Shown: positions 21,020-33,246 of the stretch, piece after piece
Layout: each line of letters opens with the position of its first letter
Position numbering within the stretch: position 1 is the first letter of the stretch
From: Euglena gracilis
Lineage: Eukaryota > Euglenida > Euglenophyceae > Euglenales
Assembly (NCBI GenBank): GCA_039621445.1
Contig: CP154956.1
Span: forward strand, 62,308,362-62,372,361
DNA: 64,000 bases
Reading direction: 5' to 3'
Notes under the pieces: model-generated
What the model saw: the letters and a program-made list of their open reading frames with translations, nothing else
Databases searched by the model: none
Told to the model about the DNA's origin: nothing
Position numbers and translations under genes: made by a program

Positions 21020-21350
21020 TGCCCCCCCCCCCGATGGAGGGGCAGGGGTGGGTTTAAACAATTTTGCCTTTCTGCCCAACCAGTTTTTGAAATTGGTCAG
21101 CAGGGGGGGTGGAGGGTTTCGAAGCCCACTATCAACGACTTGGCGCTCTGGAGTGTGCCCCGGCTCCCATAATCTTTGTAAAAAAAATCAGGCCTCGCAA
21201 GGACAAAGTGCAGAGCCCGAGGTGTCTCATACCCCCTCGAGGAAAACTGACTGGGGAGGAGGGGACACCAAGGGAAGCACAAACAAGCACAGACAAAGAC
21301 CTTGTGAGCCCGACTCCCCTATCCGTAAAAAAGAAAAATTCCTTCAGATT
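21020..21350 (+). mobile_element. DIRS-type remnant: recombinase 3' end plus terminal modules
   Basis: GGGGCAGGGGTGGGTTTAAA and TTTGAAATTGGTCAGCAG align to the recombinase C-terminal region near 19740-19830, but frameshifted. They are followed by diverged modules B (GTGCAGAGCCCGAGGTGTCT) and A (CCCTCGAGGAAAACTGACTG). A third, older copy in the same orientation. Confidence 0.75.
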
Positions 21351-21359
21351 TGTCAGTAG

Positions 21360-22377
21360 AAAATTGGGGCAGGGGGGCAGAGGGGGGGAAATGACAACTG
21401 ATTAAATGGAAGGAAAATATGGTTAAAGCGGAAAAAAAACAACTTCATTGGTCAACAAATTTCAAATCTGTGCCAACAAATTGACAGCTTTGAATCCTCA
21501 AAAAGAAGCCAACACGACGGAGAGCCGTGGATGGTCAGACGTATCGTGAGAGTTACGATGTTTGGTGGGTAACACTGTAAAAGGTAATCCGAACAAGAAT
21601 TGTTTGCTCCAGCGGTCGTTTACTAAATGTCAATGGTAGCCAGAACCTCGCACCCTCAATAACGTAATGCTCAGTTGGAATCTACACGACGACACCAGCA
21701 ACTCCCCAAACATTTAAGGGAACTTCTAGCAAAAGTCGATCATGGATCAGGAATGAGTTGACAATTCTAAAAACAACCGCTGTGTAAAACCAACCCTCGG
21801 ATGGAGAGAACAGGACTGGCGACTTGGTCCCAGAAAGGTTGGTTAGAGACATTCGGGCAGGTGAGAGGCACAATGATGAGTACTGCACACCAGCCCCCCC
21901 CCCAGCAGAACACAAAATGTGCGCAGCACACAATTGAACAGATACATAACACACAGACTACAAATCGTAATTATATCAAATAATGTTCCATTCTGGGGGT
22001 GGATTCTGTCCAAACCATCTTATCCCAGGAATATCATTTGGGGGGACATCACTCAAAGAAAAGAATTGACCGCGGAACGTGACATTTTGGTGTCCTTCCC
22101 CCCCCTTCTTAGATCGAGTCTGTGCAGGGTCTAACAAACAAAATTGAGCGAGTGGAGGGGAGGACAGTATTTGGGGTGGGGGGGGGGAGAACAATACACA
22201 CTTGGAGCGAAAACACGGCCATGGACGTGCATCTCAATCGAGGCGCAAAAAAGGTCAGAAGAGGGCCACCGCGGAATCCGGGTAACAAGCGTCGAAAGGG
22301 GGCAGGGGCAGAGGGGAGGATCTAAAGGGGAGGGGACTCCGCCGGGGGCCAGGCAGGGTCGGGGGAGGCGCCAGCCC
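21360..22377. other. No gene seen
   Basis: AT-richer DNA with no long frame of credible composition; G/C-run repeat material from about 22170. Precedes the 3' end of the minus-strand gene below. Confidence 0.4.
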
Positions 22378-22494
22378 CTACTTCAGCCACACGGGGATCT
22401 CGCCGGGCTCGGGGGGCTTCTGGCGCTGCTTCGGCTGGTCCGGGTGGCGCTTCAGCCGCTCGTGGTCCGCGGCAAAGATTCGCTTAGGGGGGCG
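22378..22494 (-). CDS. Terminal exon of a minus-strand gene (unknown protein)
   Basis: On the minus strand a CAG acceptor precedes a 39-codon frame starting RPPKRIFAADHERLKRH and ending GEIPVWLK then TAG. GC-rich third positions and charged composition look like real coding sequence. I do not recognise the protein. Upstream exons at 22741 and 22953 are coiled-coil, so it may be the C-terminus of the same protein. Confidence 0.5.
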   Translation of the reverse strand, partial: RPPKRIFAADHERLKRHPDQPKQRQKPPEPGEIPVWLK

Positions 22495-22740
22495 CTGTTC
22501 CCCGGCCCAAACCCACCACCCACGCACCTTCCCCCCCCCCCCCCCGGGGGGTCAACAACCCAACCAACAACCCAAAATCCTGACAAAATCAGCCGAAAAG
22601 CCTTGACAAATTTTCCAAACCGGCCTCAGGCCGGCCAAAATCTGACCCGTGGCACTAGACCTCCCCCCCGGGGGGTCTAATGGCCCCAACCCATCCACCC
22701 ACCCCCAAAACCCCCTGGGGGGGTGACGCAGGTGTCAAAC

Positions 22741-22818
22741 GAATCTGTGGTCCAGGGCCTCCGCCAGCGTCAGGTTCTCCGCCTCCACCTCCGCGAGCCG
22801 CAGCTCCAGCTTGCGCAG
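22741..22818 (-). CDS. Coiled-coil exon, 26 codons
   Basis: Acceptor GACGCAG, then 78 bp in phase 0 reading LRKLELRLAEVEAENLTLAE and on to DHRF, then a possible donor GTTTGA. Heptad-like Leu spacing and Glu/Arg richness indicate a coiled coil. The donor lies at the edge of a G/C-run repeat. Confidence 0.5.
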
Positions 22819-22952
22819 CTGCGTCCCCGCCGGGCCCCCAAGCCAACGGCGGGAGGGGGAGGGGGGTCCGGGGGAAGGGCAACCCCGCCAGGCAAACGGT
22901 GCACATTTCTCAGCTTCCAGAGCTGTGGGTTGGCGGCTCGGTCATGTGCCAC

Positions 22953-23053
22953 TTCAGGGTGTCCTGGCTGAGTTGGAGGCGCTGCGCCAGGGTGTCCGCT
23001 CTCCCCTGCAGCTCCTGCTTCTCCAGTGTCAGGCTGTGAACCTGTTGCTGCAG
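22953..23053 (-). CDS. Coiled-coil exon
   Basis: Acceptor GCTTCGCAG precedes LQQQVHSLTLEKQELQGRAD and AQRLQLSQDTLK. The suggested donor (GTGGCA) leaves a phase that does not match the next exon, so either the donor is different or a small exon is missed. Confidence 0.45.
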
Positions 23054-23439
23054 CTGCGAAGCAAAAGGAGCGCCGGTTCGGGGTTCCGGGGCTGGACGGT
23101 CGGGTGGTGAGAATGATGTGGTGCCGTGCACAATGCAGGTGCCACATTGGGTGCACCTTGTATGAGATGGTTCGCGCTTGTTGAAGAATCGATCCATTCC
23201 CGCAAACTCTGTCAGCCATACTCGGTTGGTTGCCCTCCCCATCCGGCGCACCTTTGTTTTCAACACTTTTGCAGTAAAATGCACCTCATCACCACAAAAT
23301 TCGCTAAAATCTGCCACCACAGTTAAAAATGGGAGGTGTGGGAGGAAATGCCCACCAAATGCGGAGCCTGGAACAGGAATTGAGTTGAACACCCTGGAAA
23401 ATATATCCTGGAAAGATTCGACTCTTCGTCTTAACCAGG

Positions 23440-23830
23440 CATTTGCTTAAGGACCCCCGGGGGTACTGGCTAGCAAATCGGCTAGACACTGGAAAAAGTG
23501 GACTAGCTAGACCCCCCCTCCCCCCCGGGGGGGGGGGGGGGGGTCCGGGGTCCCCCCGACTGGAAAAAAATTTTTTCCTCCGGCGCTGCACGCTGAGGTG
23601 GAAATGAGGTTTTTAATAGGTTTTTGGCTGATTTTGTTCCAAAAAAACCCCCAAAATGGACAAAAATGGGCATTTTTGGCCATTTTTGGGGGTCCGAAAA
23701 AAAAAATTTCCGGCGCTTCGCGCCGGTCACTGGAAAAAATTTTCCCACTAGCTAGCCCTGCTAGAAATCCCACTAGCCAAATTTGGACTAGCTGCAGTCC
23801 AGCCCCCCCCCCCCCCCGGGGGTACCTGGT
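23440..23830. repeat. Inverted-repeat element with CCGGCG-CTTCG-CGCCGG hairpin
   Basis: Flanked by C/G palindromic runs (23520-23545 and about 23803-23822). It contains GGAAATGAGGTTTTTAATAG, GGACAAAAATGGGCATTTTT and a perfect hairpin at 23710-23726. ACTAGCTAG-type sequence lies at both ends. A related copy in opposite orientation lies at 61730-62230. Confidence 0.6.
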
Positions 23831-24067
23831 CTTAACTGATAGTACCTTGACCTTGGCCTTTAAACACCATTATGAACATTTGTCATTATATTCAGCTTCA
23901 ATGGTTGATCAGCGCCCCAGCCAAACTGAGGCCAGCAAGGATACAGCCATACTTAAGAAGAGACGAGAAAAAAAATGCTGGGTGGAAATAGCTGAGGCAA
24001 GCTGCGGCAGGGAAAAGCCAATGCAAGCTCTGGAGGGGGGTCCAAAGAAAAAAGACAATGCCACATT

Positions 24068-24168
<101 letters not shown>

Positions 24169-24169
24169 G

Positions 24170-26340
24170 CTTGAATGCACGCACAAATGTGTGCACACAC
24201 AAAAAAACCCTTCTACTGTCATAATTAGAAAAATAAAGGGGGTTTTTGCTCTGTCTCTTCCCTTCTTTTCCTTGGAAGTATGTATGCATGAATGATCATA
24301 AAAATATGCATGTGGCCTTGTGGGGCCACCTGTTGACGATTCTTCACAGGGCAATTCTGTTGCTGAGCTGTCCCCCCCCCAGCCATCCTGTTTTTAATGA
24401 TGCACGCCTGATGCAATAGATGGTTATTTTGGGAGGGACTGAAAATCTTCAGTGTCAAAAAAAGGGAAAAATATTCTGTTCTACAACATTTGGAGGGAAT
24501 GTGTTAAATCGGCAAAATAAAATGGAGGTAAAAATCCACTGTTACCTCTGAGGTTGGGGCCTCTCTCCTTGGGACTATTCCCCACAAAACATCCACGCAG
24601 TGGGGGGGCACATCCCTTTAAGGGGCCGAGGGGATTGCTGTGCAAGGATCAGGGCAATTACTGACCTCAAATACAAAAATCTGCTGAATGGGGTGGCACC
24701 CCCCCCCCCCACCCTCTCTGCTTGGTCGCCGGCTGGAAGGGAACAAGGATGGACAGGGTCTCATCCACAGATCCACACGTTACAGTGCTGCCAGTCCACA
24801 GGAGAAATTCCGAGGAGGGAAACTCTGTTCTGTCCAACGTCTCGAGTGTGCCAAACCACTCCTCCGGTTTCTGATACCACGGGGAGTGAACTTTCAAGAC
24901 AAATGGAACGAATACCTTTCTCCAAAAGATAATTGGATGAGATTGCTGAGAACATTCGACAGAAATTTCTGCATTTGTCCAGGAAATAACTTCAAATCGT
25001 GGTTTCCCTTCCTCTTCCACCTTTCAAATTTAACACCTTCCTTTCCTATTTATTACTGGGCTTCACAGAAATTACTGTCCTGCCTTTCAAAAAGTGTTTC
25101 TAACCCCCCACACCATTTTATTGCTTCCCCCGCTGAACTTTCCATTTAGACCAACCCCTCCTGAGGGTCTGCAGCCCACCTTTTGACCGAAATTTGGCAG
25201 CCGACCCAGATCCCACCGAGGCTGGTGGGAGTCAGCGCTGCCCCCAAATTTTTATTTAGCAAGGGGCTTTAATTCCGCCATTGCAATGGGACCATTGGGT
25301 CCCAGGGTTGCCTGCATGTCTTCCAGCCGTCAGCGGCTCGCCTCAGTGCATTTGACATTCCACAGGAAAAAACACACAAGAAAAATAATGGCGCAAACCG
25401 AAAGGAAAAAAATGATTTCTGGCGTCTTTGGAAAGAAGCATAAATTGGACAACTGCAAAAAAAAAAAACACAATTCAAAAAAACGTCTCTGAGAATAAAC
25501 ATCTGTCAACACCTGAACCCACCCAAACCTTAAAACACCATTTGTTGACCATTTTGAGCTTCTTTAGCACGAGAGTTTTTTTTTTTTGGCTGGAGCTTGC
25601 ACCTCTCTTGGGGGGTTCAAAGAGATGAATCACTGTGGGGGTCCCCACAGAAGCCAAATTGCCGGAAGCAGACCTCTTCTATTGTCGCTGGTACGGGCTG
25701 TAGCACGACGACCGTCGCAGAGGAGAGTGAGGATGGCGTGGCCTGAGGGGTGTGGAAGGTGCCCATTGTCCTCCCACACCCCATTGGCACACGGGGGTTT
25801 GGTTTGAGCAAGTTGTGGCGCGCGCCGCACTGACAGAACCAATATTTGAGCCACCCATAATTCGAGCATATACCGAAGGGAGGTGGAGTGACGAATGAAC
25901 GTCAAGCAAGCGCTCATAAGCAGCTGATCGCAGCCTTGTACGTATAATTTTCCGAAGCTGTGCGCTGGATGCATTGATTTTTTTTTTGCAAAGTGATGTG
26001 GGCATGCTTGCCTCAAACGTATATCTCTGCCTTCTTTAATTGACCATGTTGATATGCACTCATGCGGCCCCAGGGGGCTGACGGGGGGATCCGTAGGCTC
26101 AGCACACCTCCGCCATGACTGGGGATGGGGGGAATGGGTGTGGCGCATCCGGCACAGGGACACAGAGAGGGTCCCACCGGAGCCAGACATCCCATTAGAT
26201 GGAGGAGGCAGAAAGCCCCACATCTCGGAGCAGCACATCCCTTTAAGGCGGCAGAGTGTGTTATTAGAAATCAGGGGGAAACATTCATGCTGGCGGAAAT
26301 CTATGCGAACCCAAACTGGGAAGAGTGCCAGGAAGACGCC
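24170..26340. other. Mostly intron-like DNA, no firm exon
   Basis: A minus-strand stretch at about 24720-24900 (TGSTVTCGSVDETLSILV) resembles a beta-propeller strand but lacks good splice sites. A 409-codon minus-strand frame (25630-26859) overlaps the exon at 26366-26553 in a different frame and has no recognisable motif, so I do not call it. Confidence 0.35.
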
Positions 26341-26365
26341 CCGACCAAGCTCCTCCTCGCCCGAC

Positions 26366-26553
26366 CCTGGCCGCAGAGGCAACCCCCGCCACGGAGGTGG
26401 GGCTCTCCGCCGGGGGATACTCCGCCACCATGGGGGCCGTGGGGATGGGCAGGGCCGGCTCCGGGACGGGTGTGTAGCTCGACTCCGGGACAGGTGGGTA
26501 GGTCGGCTCCGGGACGGCCGGGGGTGGGGGCGGAGGGGGCGGGTCGGCGGGAG
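26366..26553 (-). CDS. Proline-rich exon
   Basis: Acceptor CCCCGCAG and donor GTCGGG bound 188 bp. It encodes PADPPPPPPPP, then repeated VPEPTYPPVPESSYTPVPEP, then VAEYPPAESPTSVAG. Tyr-Pro-Pro-Val-Pro repeats suggest a disordered binding segment. It probably belongs to the same minus-strand gene as the coiled-coil exons. Confidence 0.45.
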
Positions 26554-28383
26554 CTGCGGGGGCGGCGGTGGGGGTTGGGGCCTCCTCCGGCCGAGGGCCC
26601 CCACAGCGTGGGGGGAGGGCTTGCTGTGGTGGCAACCACCTCCGTCACAATGGGTGAGGTGGGCTGGGCTGGCTGGGCACCTCCGGAGGGAGGGGGACCA
26701 GAGGGGAGTCATGGGTAGGGTTTGCCACAGGGGGGGGGGCACGAGGGCCGAGGGGGGCCCTGCCGGGGGGTGCGGGGCGGCGGGGGGATCAGAGGCGTGC
26801 GCTGCGGTCCCGTTTGCGGGGACAGGACCAGTCCCCACCCTGGGCCCCTGGCCATGCAATCACTCTGTGGCCCGAGGACACACACCGCGCGCCAACAAAA
26901 TGCAACAGCTCGGCGACAACCCAAAAACCGCAGCGCTGCAGGCATTCGGTTGCAGTGATTTTCAAAACCGGAAAAAAAATGAAACTTTCAAATATTTTTT
27001 TCAGTGATCCACACAACCGTCTGGTGTCCACAGTGCCCAATGCCCACCTTGGTGCACCGAGCTGGGTGCAGGTCTGATGCAATCCATCCCACAAGCGTGA
27101 GATGGGGAACAGCAAGTGTGCTGGCCTCCAATCACCCCAAGGGATCCTTTCAAACGGATTGGGGGGCCCAGAAGGCTGCCGTTGGGATGCCCCAGTGGCT
27201 ACGGGCGATCGGCGCCCGGCCCTGTGGGGTGGGCGGCGCCTCCTCAACAAGGAGGCCACCGGCCGGCCGGCTTGCAGGGGCGACGGCCGCCGCCTCGGCA
27301 ACCGACTCGTTCACTCCGGCACGGAGAAAGGTCCAGCTGGCGGGGGTCACGTGTGACGCGCAACACACAGATAGACCATTGGCTTAATATACGCATTCGC
27401 TTTCTCATTCCGGTACTGTCCCGTGGGGAAAAAAAATCAAAACACACCCGAAACAACTCAATCCAACCCCTTTTTCACAAATAAATACCCAGAAAGACCA
27501 GGGTCTCATTTTGGGTGCGTTGCCGGAAACCTTCAAGCTACAAAATAATCGCAATTTTTAGGGATTCCCAAAAACACAAAAAAACACCTTCCTTCACGCT
27601 TGCATTATGTGTGCTTTGATATGAACTGAGTTTTTTCGTGATCTTTTATCTCAAAACTCCCAAAAAATCAGAGGCTTCATCATTTTTGAGCCCAAAAATG
27701 GGGTTTCGGGCAATTTTCAGAGCAAAATTTTCACCTTCTGGCGCTTTATGGCCCAGGGGAGAAGGTCTGAAATTTTGGGTGTTCGTTATCGGAGTTTTGC
27801 TTGGTTGGCACAGTGTCTCACTATTTGTAGGGTCTGACTGTTTGGAGCGGAGTTTTGTTTTTAACCATTGGTAATTTTTATTCTGTATTTATTTTCTGAT
27901 CCCTTTCAGTGAGAAAAAAACAGTTCATGGCATTCCATGGTAGCGTGGAACGCCATGTTCTGTCACGACAAGAGGCGGCTGCAAGTGTCTGTGGTACTGC
28001 CCTTTCAGCTCTTCTCAGCAGCAGATATCGCTGACCGCAATTTTCTCAGACATCTCTGAACCAGCTTTCTCAACTTTCTCTTGAACGTGCAGTTTTGTTT
28101 CTCTGTTGTAAATTTTGTTTGTTTGTATTACTATTTGTTTGCATTGTCTGGCTATTTTTTGGTTACTTTTGAAAACAGTGTGTGTGCTTTGAGGACAGGT
28201 GTGCGTGCATGCGCGTGTGGCAAAATGTATCCACTTGCATGTGCACCTGCGCGTGAATGTATCTGCCGTGTGTGCAGGTGTGTGTCTGTGCTTGCGTGTA
28301 TGCAGACACAAGCAATTTGTCTGGCGGTTCTGCAGAGGGTTCAAGGCCATTGTACAAGTCGGGTCGGTGGGGCCTGGGGGTGG

Positions 28384-28493
28384 GGGCCACTCCCCCTCCT
28401 CCCCCCCTTCCTTCCGTCGGCGCTGCTCGCGGTCCTTCTCCTTCGCCATCCGCTTCACCTGCGACTGCAGTTCGGAGTTCTGTTTCATAAGGC
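28384..28493 (-). CDS. Coiled-coil/basic exon
   Basis: Acceptor TGCCCCGCAG precedes LMKQNSELQSQVKRMAKEKD and REQRRRKE. Strongly helical and charged. The donor is uncertain (possibly GTGGCC near 28384). Confidence 0.45.
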
Positions 28494-28499
28494 CTGCGG

Positions 28500-29635
28500 G
28501 GCACGGAGTGGGACGGGGTGGGGTCGGCCAGGGAGGGGGTGGGCAGCCCCATATGGTGTCCCATCACCCCATATGGTGTCCCCTGTCTGAGCATCCAGTG
28601 ACCAACGGGCCTGGCCCGGGGCTGGTCACGTGTGACGTCCATGACGGAGTGAGCATGACAGAATGACAGTGGGGGTGAAGACGGTCGGCACAGCAGCGTT
28701 CTTTCCTGACGTCGACATGGACCGGTTGGTTGGGACTCCCCGATTGGGAAAGAGGGAGTGAGGGCAGCGAGGACGCAACACACTCTGGCACAGCGCCTTC
28801 AGATCTTCCGTCTGGAGAGAGCGATGGTGCAAAATGTGAGGATGAGGAAAGAAAAGTAGCTTTGTATGTCCCTCCGACAGTGTTGGAACTTCTTGAAAAC
28901 CATTGCTCATTTTACCTTTGATGCCAAGTTCACTTGAACATATTCGTATATGCAAGGAGCACACACATCATTTACGTTGATGCATAAGAGGCACATCCCA
29001 TCCCCAGGGCAAGCAATGCTTTCCAACTCCTGTTTTCTACTAATTTTCTTCATTGCTGCCCAAAAAACAATTCTTTTTATCTGGATATCACCATGCCCAA
29101 CGATGTGTGGCCGGTTTGTATTGTCCGCTTTCTCCTTAAGAATTGGCTTAAGAACCTAAACTTGTTGTGTGAATCCCTCACATGCATCGACTCCACCAGA
29201 ATAAAATCTCTTGCCGATTCGCAGGAAAAAAATACTAAAAAATTACACCCCTTTGAGACCCCCCCTCCCTTGAGTTGGGGTTTGTAGAAAAAATCCAAAA
29301 ACAAAGCCCCTAGAACAACAATCAAAAAAAAAAGATTTTCCCTTCGATTTTCTTGATTATTTTTTTTCTGGGAATTCTCAGTGCTTTTGTGTTCTACAAT
29401 TGGCGTTTTCTGGGACAAACTTGTTCATATTTGTCAAAAAAATTGCAACTATTTTTTCACCCCCAAACAAAATAACAAAACAAAATAATTTTTCAGTTGA
29501 AAATTTCCGCAAAAAACCTAACAATGGACGTAAAAGAAACTTAACCATTTGGGGTCGTCAACAAACTACCCAAAAAATGGGCCTTGGGGGATGGTCGTTG
29601 ACAGCTTTGTGGGTAGGCTTTTGTTTAAGACGAGG
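28500..29635. other. No gene seen
   Basis: Includes the short repeated phrase CCCCATATGGTGTCCC (twice near 28550-28580). No credible exon. Confidence 0.35.
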
Positions 29636-29828
29636 GGGGGTAACCCCACCCACCTAGCCCGGTGTGGGACGGGGGGCGGGCGGGGACCCCCTCCCCCCAA
29701 ATCGGGCCGTTTAAGGACATTTCCCAAAAAATTTTGGTGCTTCGCGCCGAAACCCACACCCGGGCCTCCGGCCTGGCACACCCAGGGGGGGGGGGCTCTG
29801 GCCCGGACCCACCCACCCACCCACCAGA

Positions 29829-29943
29829 GTTCGATATAAGGACAGCTGGGGGGGTGGTCTGGACCCCCCCCCCCTGCGGGCCAGGAGGGGGTGGGAGGGG
29901 GGACACCCCCACCTAAACCATGTACGCCCTCCTTATATCGAAC
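29829..29943. repeat. Small inverted-repeat element (GTTCGATATAAGG ends)
   Basis: Begins GTTCGATATAAGGACAG and ends CTCCTTATATCGAAC. The inner arms are also complementary runs of G and C. About 115 bp. It sits in a larger G/C-run repeat with GGTGCTTCGCGCC at 29736-29748. Confidence 0.65.
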
Positions 29944-29949
29944 CCTGCC

Positions 29950-32120
29950 ACCCACCCTTCCCCCATGTGGGGTCTTCTGACTTAAAAAAGAAGACTGTTT
30001 GTGGGAAAATACAAAATTGAATTTGCCATTTTTGATGTTTTCCCAAAAACTTCCACCGCTTTCTTCATCACCCTCTTGTCATTTATTCTCCCATCACAAC
30101 CTCAAACACATCGACGCAAATATTTCGCATCTGCAGCAATCCAATTTGCTGACACACCAATTTTTATAATGAGAAACCTGATCTTTCGACGGAAATGCTG
30201 AACTTTGTCCATGGCCACCCACAGATATGCTGACCAGCTTTTCAAATTTTTAGATTTGAGGTGGTGCCCTCTCTAGGCTAAACCCAGAAAAAAAAATCTT
30301 CTGTTTTTTCTCGTAATCCTGTGACATTTTCTCTTTATGGGGATCACAAAATTGCGTTGCAAAAAATATCTGGTTTGTTTTGGCTGTTATTTGGGGGTCC
30401 CGGTCCCCATTTACCAAAAAAAATCAGAAACAAATACAAACAAATACCCCCCCAGTCACTAAAAAAAATACCTTTGGGAAACTTATGGGACATCAAAAAA
30501 ATGAAATGCAACAACAAGGGGGAGTGATGATAGCTGCATTTTTGACCTTTGCCAATTTTTTTTTCAATTGTTTGTGAATTTCATGCCTCTGTCAGTTTTC
30601 CATGTTCAAAAAGCATGGGAGACAAAACCTCAAAAAAGATCCGTCTGCGATAAAAAGGGTGTTAAGAAAAACGAAAAGCTGATGACGAACTTGGAAACCA
30701 CTTTTCAAAGATTTTCATCTTTCCAAAGCAACAAATCTGGCAACAAGGTCTTACCCTCCTTGTCCAAGCACTGGAAAAAATGGGTAAACACTGGGGGGGG
30801 GGGTGCTTAAACCATAAAAACCAGGGGGGGGGGTGCTTAGACAAGGGGTAACCTGACTGAAAAAAAAATCCGGCGTTTCGCGCTGAAAAGGGAAAAAAAC
30901 CTTACTTGACTTATGGGCGTTTGGGTGAAAAAATAAACAGTAACTCACAAAGTTGAGAGTGTCTTGTTCACAAATTTCCAAAATGTCGAAAATTTTAAGA
31001 AATTTCACTTGAAAAACCACAAAATAAACATCACCAAGAACGTGAAACCCAAAGGTGGGTAAAGACCGGGAGGTTGCTTATCAAGAGGGGAAAGTATTTG
31101 CTGGTGCTGCCAAACGCATGGACGGACCCACGCCAACCCTGGGGGAAACTGTAAGGGAAACAATTTTTTTAGGAACCCTTCAAAGCTGCTCACAATCTTA
31201 CCTGAAAAATGACAAAATAACTCCCAAATCCAACTGGGTTGGTATAATTTTCATTCAAATTGTTCTGGGGGAATTGATATTGAAATTGAAATTTCAGGGG
31301 GGAATTGATATCGGAGGCCTTCGGAAAAATGGGGGAAAATTGCACAAAAACTGCATAAATTGTGGTTTTTGGGATTTAGCACACTTCTGCTGGAGGGGAC
31401 TTAAAAAATTCAACAGCTTTTGGTCATATTGCAACATAGATGGAAGTTTTGAGCCATTATTCACATTCTTTACAACAAAAAAGTTCAAAACCATGATTTT
31501 TGTAATTTTGGGAACATGCTGATTCTGGAAGAATGGAATTTCTTGGTGAAAAATCTAAAAAACTGACAAAAATTGCCGAAAACTTTGGTCTCAGGTCCGG
31601 ATGATGCGGAATTTTTCTAAGTCAAAATTATTTCCCAGCAGAAATTGGAGAAAAACCTTAAAAAAAGGCCCCAGAAATTGCCAAAGTCAAATTTTGGAAA
31701 AATTATCAAATTATGGCAAATTTGCAACAGGTGAACGAAAAAAGCACCTGGGTTCCCTTGTGAAACATACAAGGAAAGGTAGGAATTCATTTCGCTTTGC
31801 ATTTCAGGTTCGTGTGGAAAATTTGTGAGAAGAGGAAAAATTGCAGAAAATTGCGGAAATTGTGGGGAAAATGCGGATATCAACTCCCCCCCGGGTAAAC
31901 CCCCAAAACTCTTTTTGACCCCTTTTCAAAAATTTCCAGGGCTTGGCAGCAAAAAATCTTCGACCCAGTCTGAATTTTCCGGGCTGTCTCAACTTTATTT
32001 CAGTGACCCCCCCTCCGGTCCAGCTCCAGATGGGAGCCGGTGACTGGGAACAAGGGGGACCCCCCCACAGGGTGGAGTCCCCTCCGGCTTCCGGAAATCC
32101 CCTGCCTGCCAACTTACGCT
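29950..32120. other. AT-rich intron-like or intergenic DNA, no gene seen
   Basis: Many A and T runs; one G-run module with CCGGCGTTTCGCGCTG at about 30870-30884. Open frames are short and Lys/Phe-rich. Confidence 0.4.
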
Positions 32121-32126
32121 GAATAA

Positions 32127-32487
32127 CAGGGTTCGATAATTTGGCAGGTGAGGGGGGGTGGGTTGGACCCTCCTCTGGTCAGGCATATGGGGGACACCCC
32201 CACCCCACTTAAACAGTGGAGAGGCCAAAATGAGTGACTTGCAGCGGGTTGAAAATCATCCAGCACAGAAATTTACCCCAAAACACCATTTTGGGCATTA
32301 TTTTGGACAAAGACAACAATTCAACCAATTCAACAATGCCAAATTTTCAAACCGCGAAGTGCCGAAGGAAATTTTTGGCCTTTTTGGGGGGGGCCCAGGT
32401 CCCCCCCCCCCCGAGGTAGTCTGGACCCCCTTGGCAGAGGAGGACACCCCCCACCCAAGGCCGTGACACCCTCCTAATCGAACCCTG
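32127..32487. repeat. Inverted-repeat element (CAGGGTTCGAT ends)
   Basis: Starts CAGGGTTCGATAATTTGG and ends CCTCCTAATCGAACCCTG; inner G/C runs are complementary. Same family as 29829-29943. Confidence 0.65.
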
Positions 32488-32489
32488 CT

Positions 32490-33240
32490 GCAGCAATTTC
32501 ATCTTTTGAGGCGCGGATTTTGAGGGGCAAGAAGGTGGAGAAGCCACACCTCTGAGGACCACCCGAACAGATTCATCGGCGGTCACAAGCCAGCCACAGA
32601 AAATTGCTGCACAGACGGGAAAGGAAGGGAGAAGGAGTTTGAGGGGAAAGGGAGAGCGGGTTTGAGAGTGGCATCCAGCCTTGCAGGTTGTGCTTGAGAG
32701 CTGGCTTGCTGGTTAGCCATTTGCATCGCTGACAGCCATTTGCATCGCTGACCACGTCGTCAAAAGATGGTTTTCTCCCCAAAGCAGCTGTTTTCAAGGG
32801 ACTCACACATCTCGGTTATCTCGTGACAGGACTGCTCTCAATTTCGTATGAATCACACATTGAATCCCTCGATCAAGTTGCGGTGCACTTAACGCTGATG
32901 CTGAAGCCGATGGAGGCGTTGCTCAAATGCGCAACGTTCAAGATTAAAAAGGGTTTCAACTCCGAGAGACGTGCATTGTCCAAAAAAAAGCAAAAAAACC
33001 TGAGTAAAAATACTATCTGGAAAAAATCCAGTTCCTTGTGGACCACCCTGGAGATGACAAGCTGAGTGCTGGCGATGCTGAACATCAAACTTTCAATTTG
33101 AAACAATTTCTGAAGGATGACAATTAATTGACACTTTCTACCAAAAAAATGTCCTTGGCAGGATTTTGTGGGGAATCGGTGAAATTCAGGCAAATGAGGG
33201 TGGTTGAAAAATTTCGGGCACACTAATCTTATACTTCAAA
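32490..33240. other. No gene seen
   Basis: Moderate composition; short direct repeat GCCATTTGCATCGCTGA near 32715-32752. No known domain in any frame. Confidence 0.35.
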
Positions 33241-33246
33241 AGTAAT

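Noticed and set aside
25630-26859. 409-codon minus-strand protein
   Set aside because: No motif. It overlaps a better proline-rich exon in another frame and crosses intron-like DNA; the length is explained by stop-poor GC-rich sequence.
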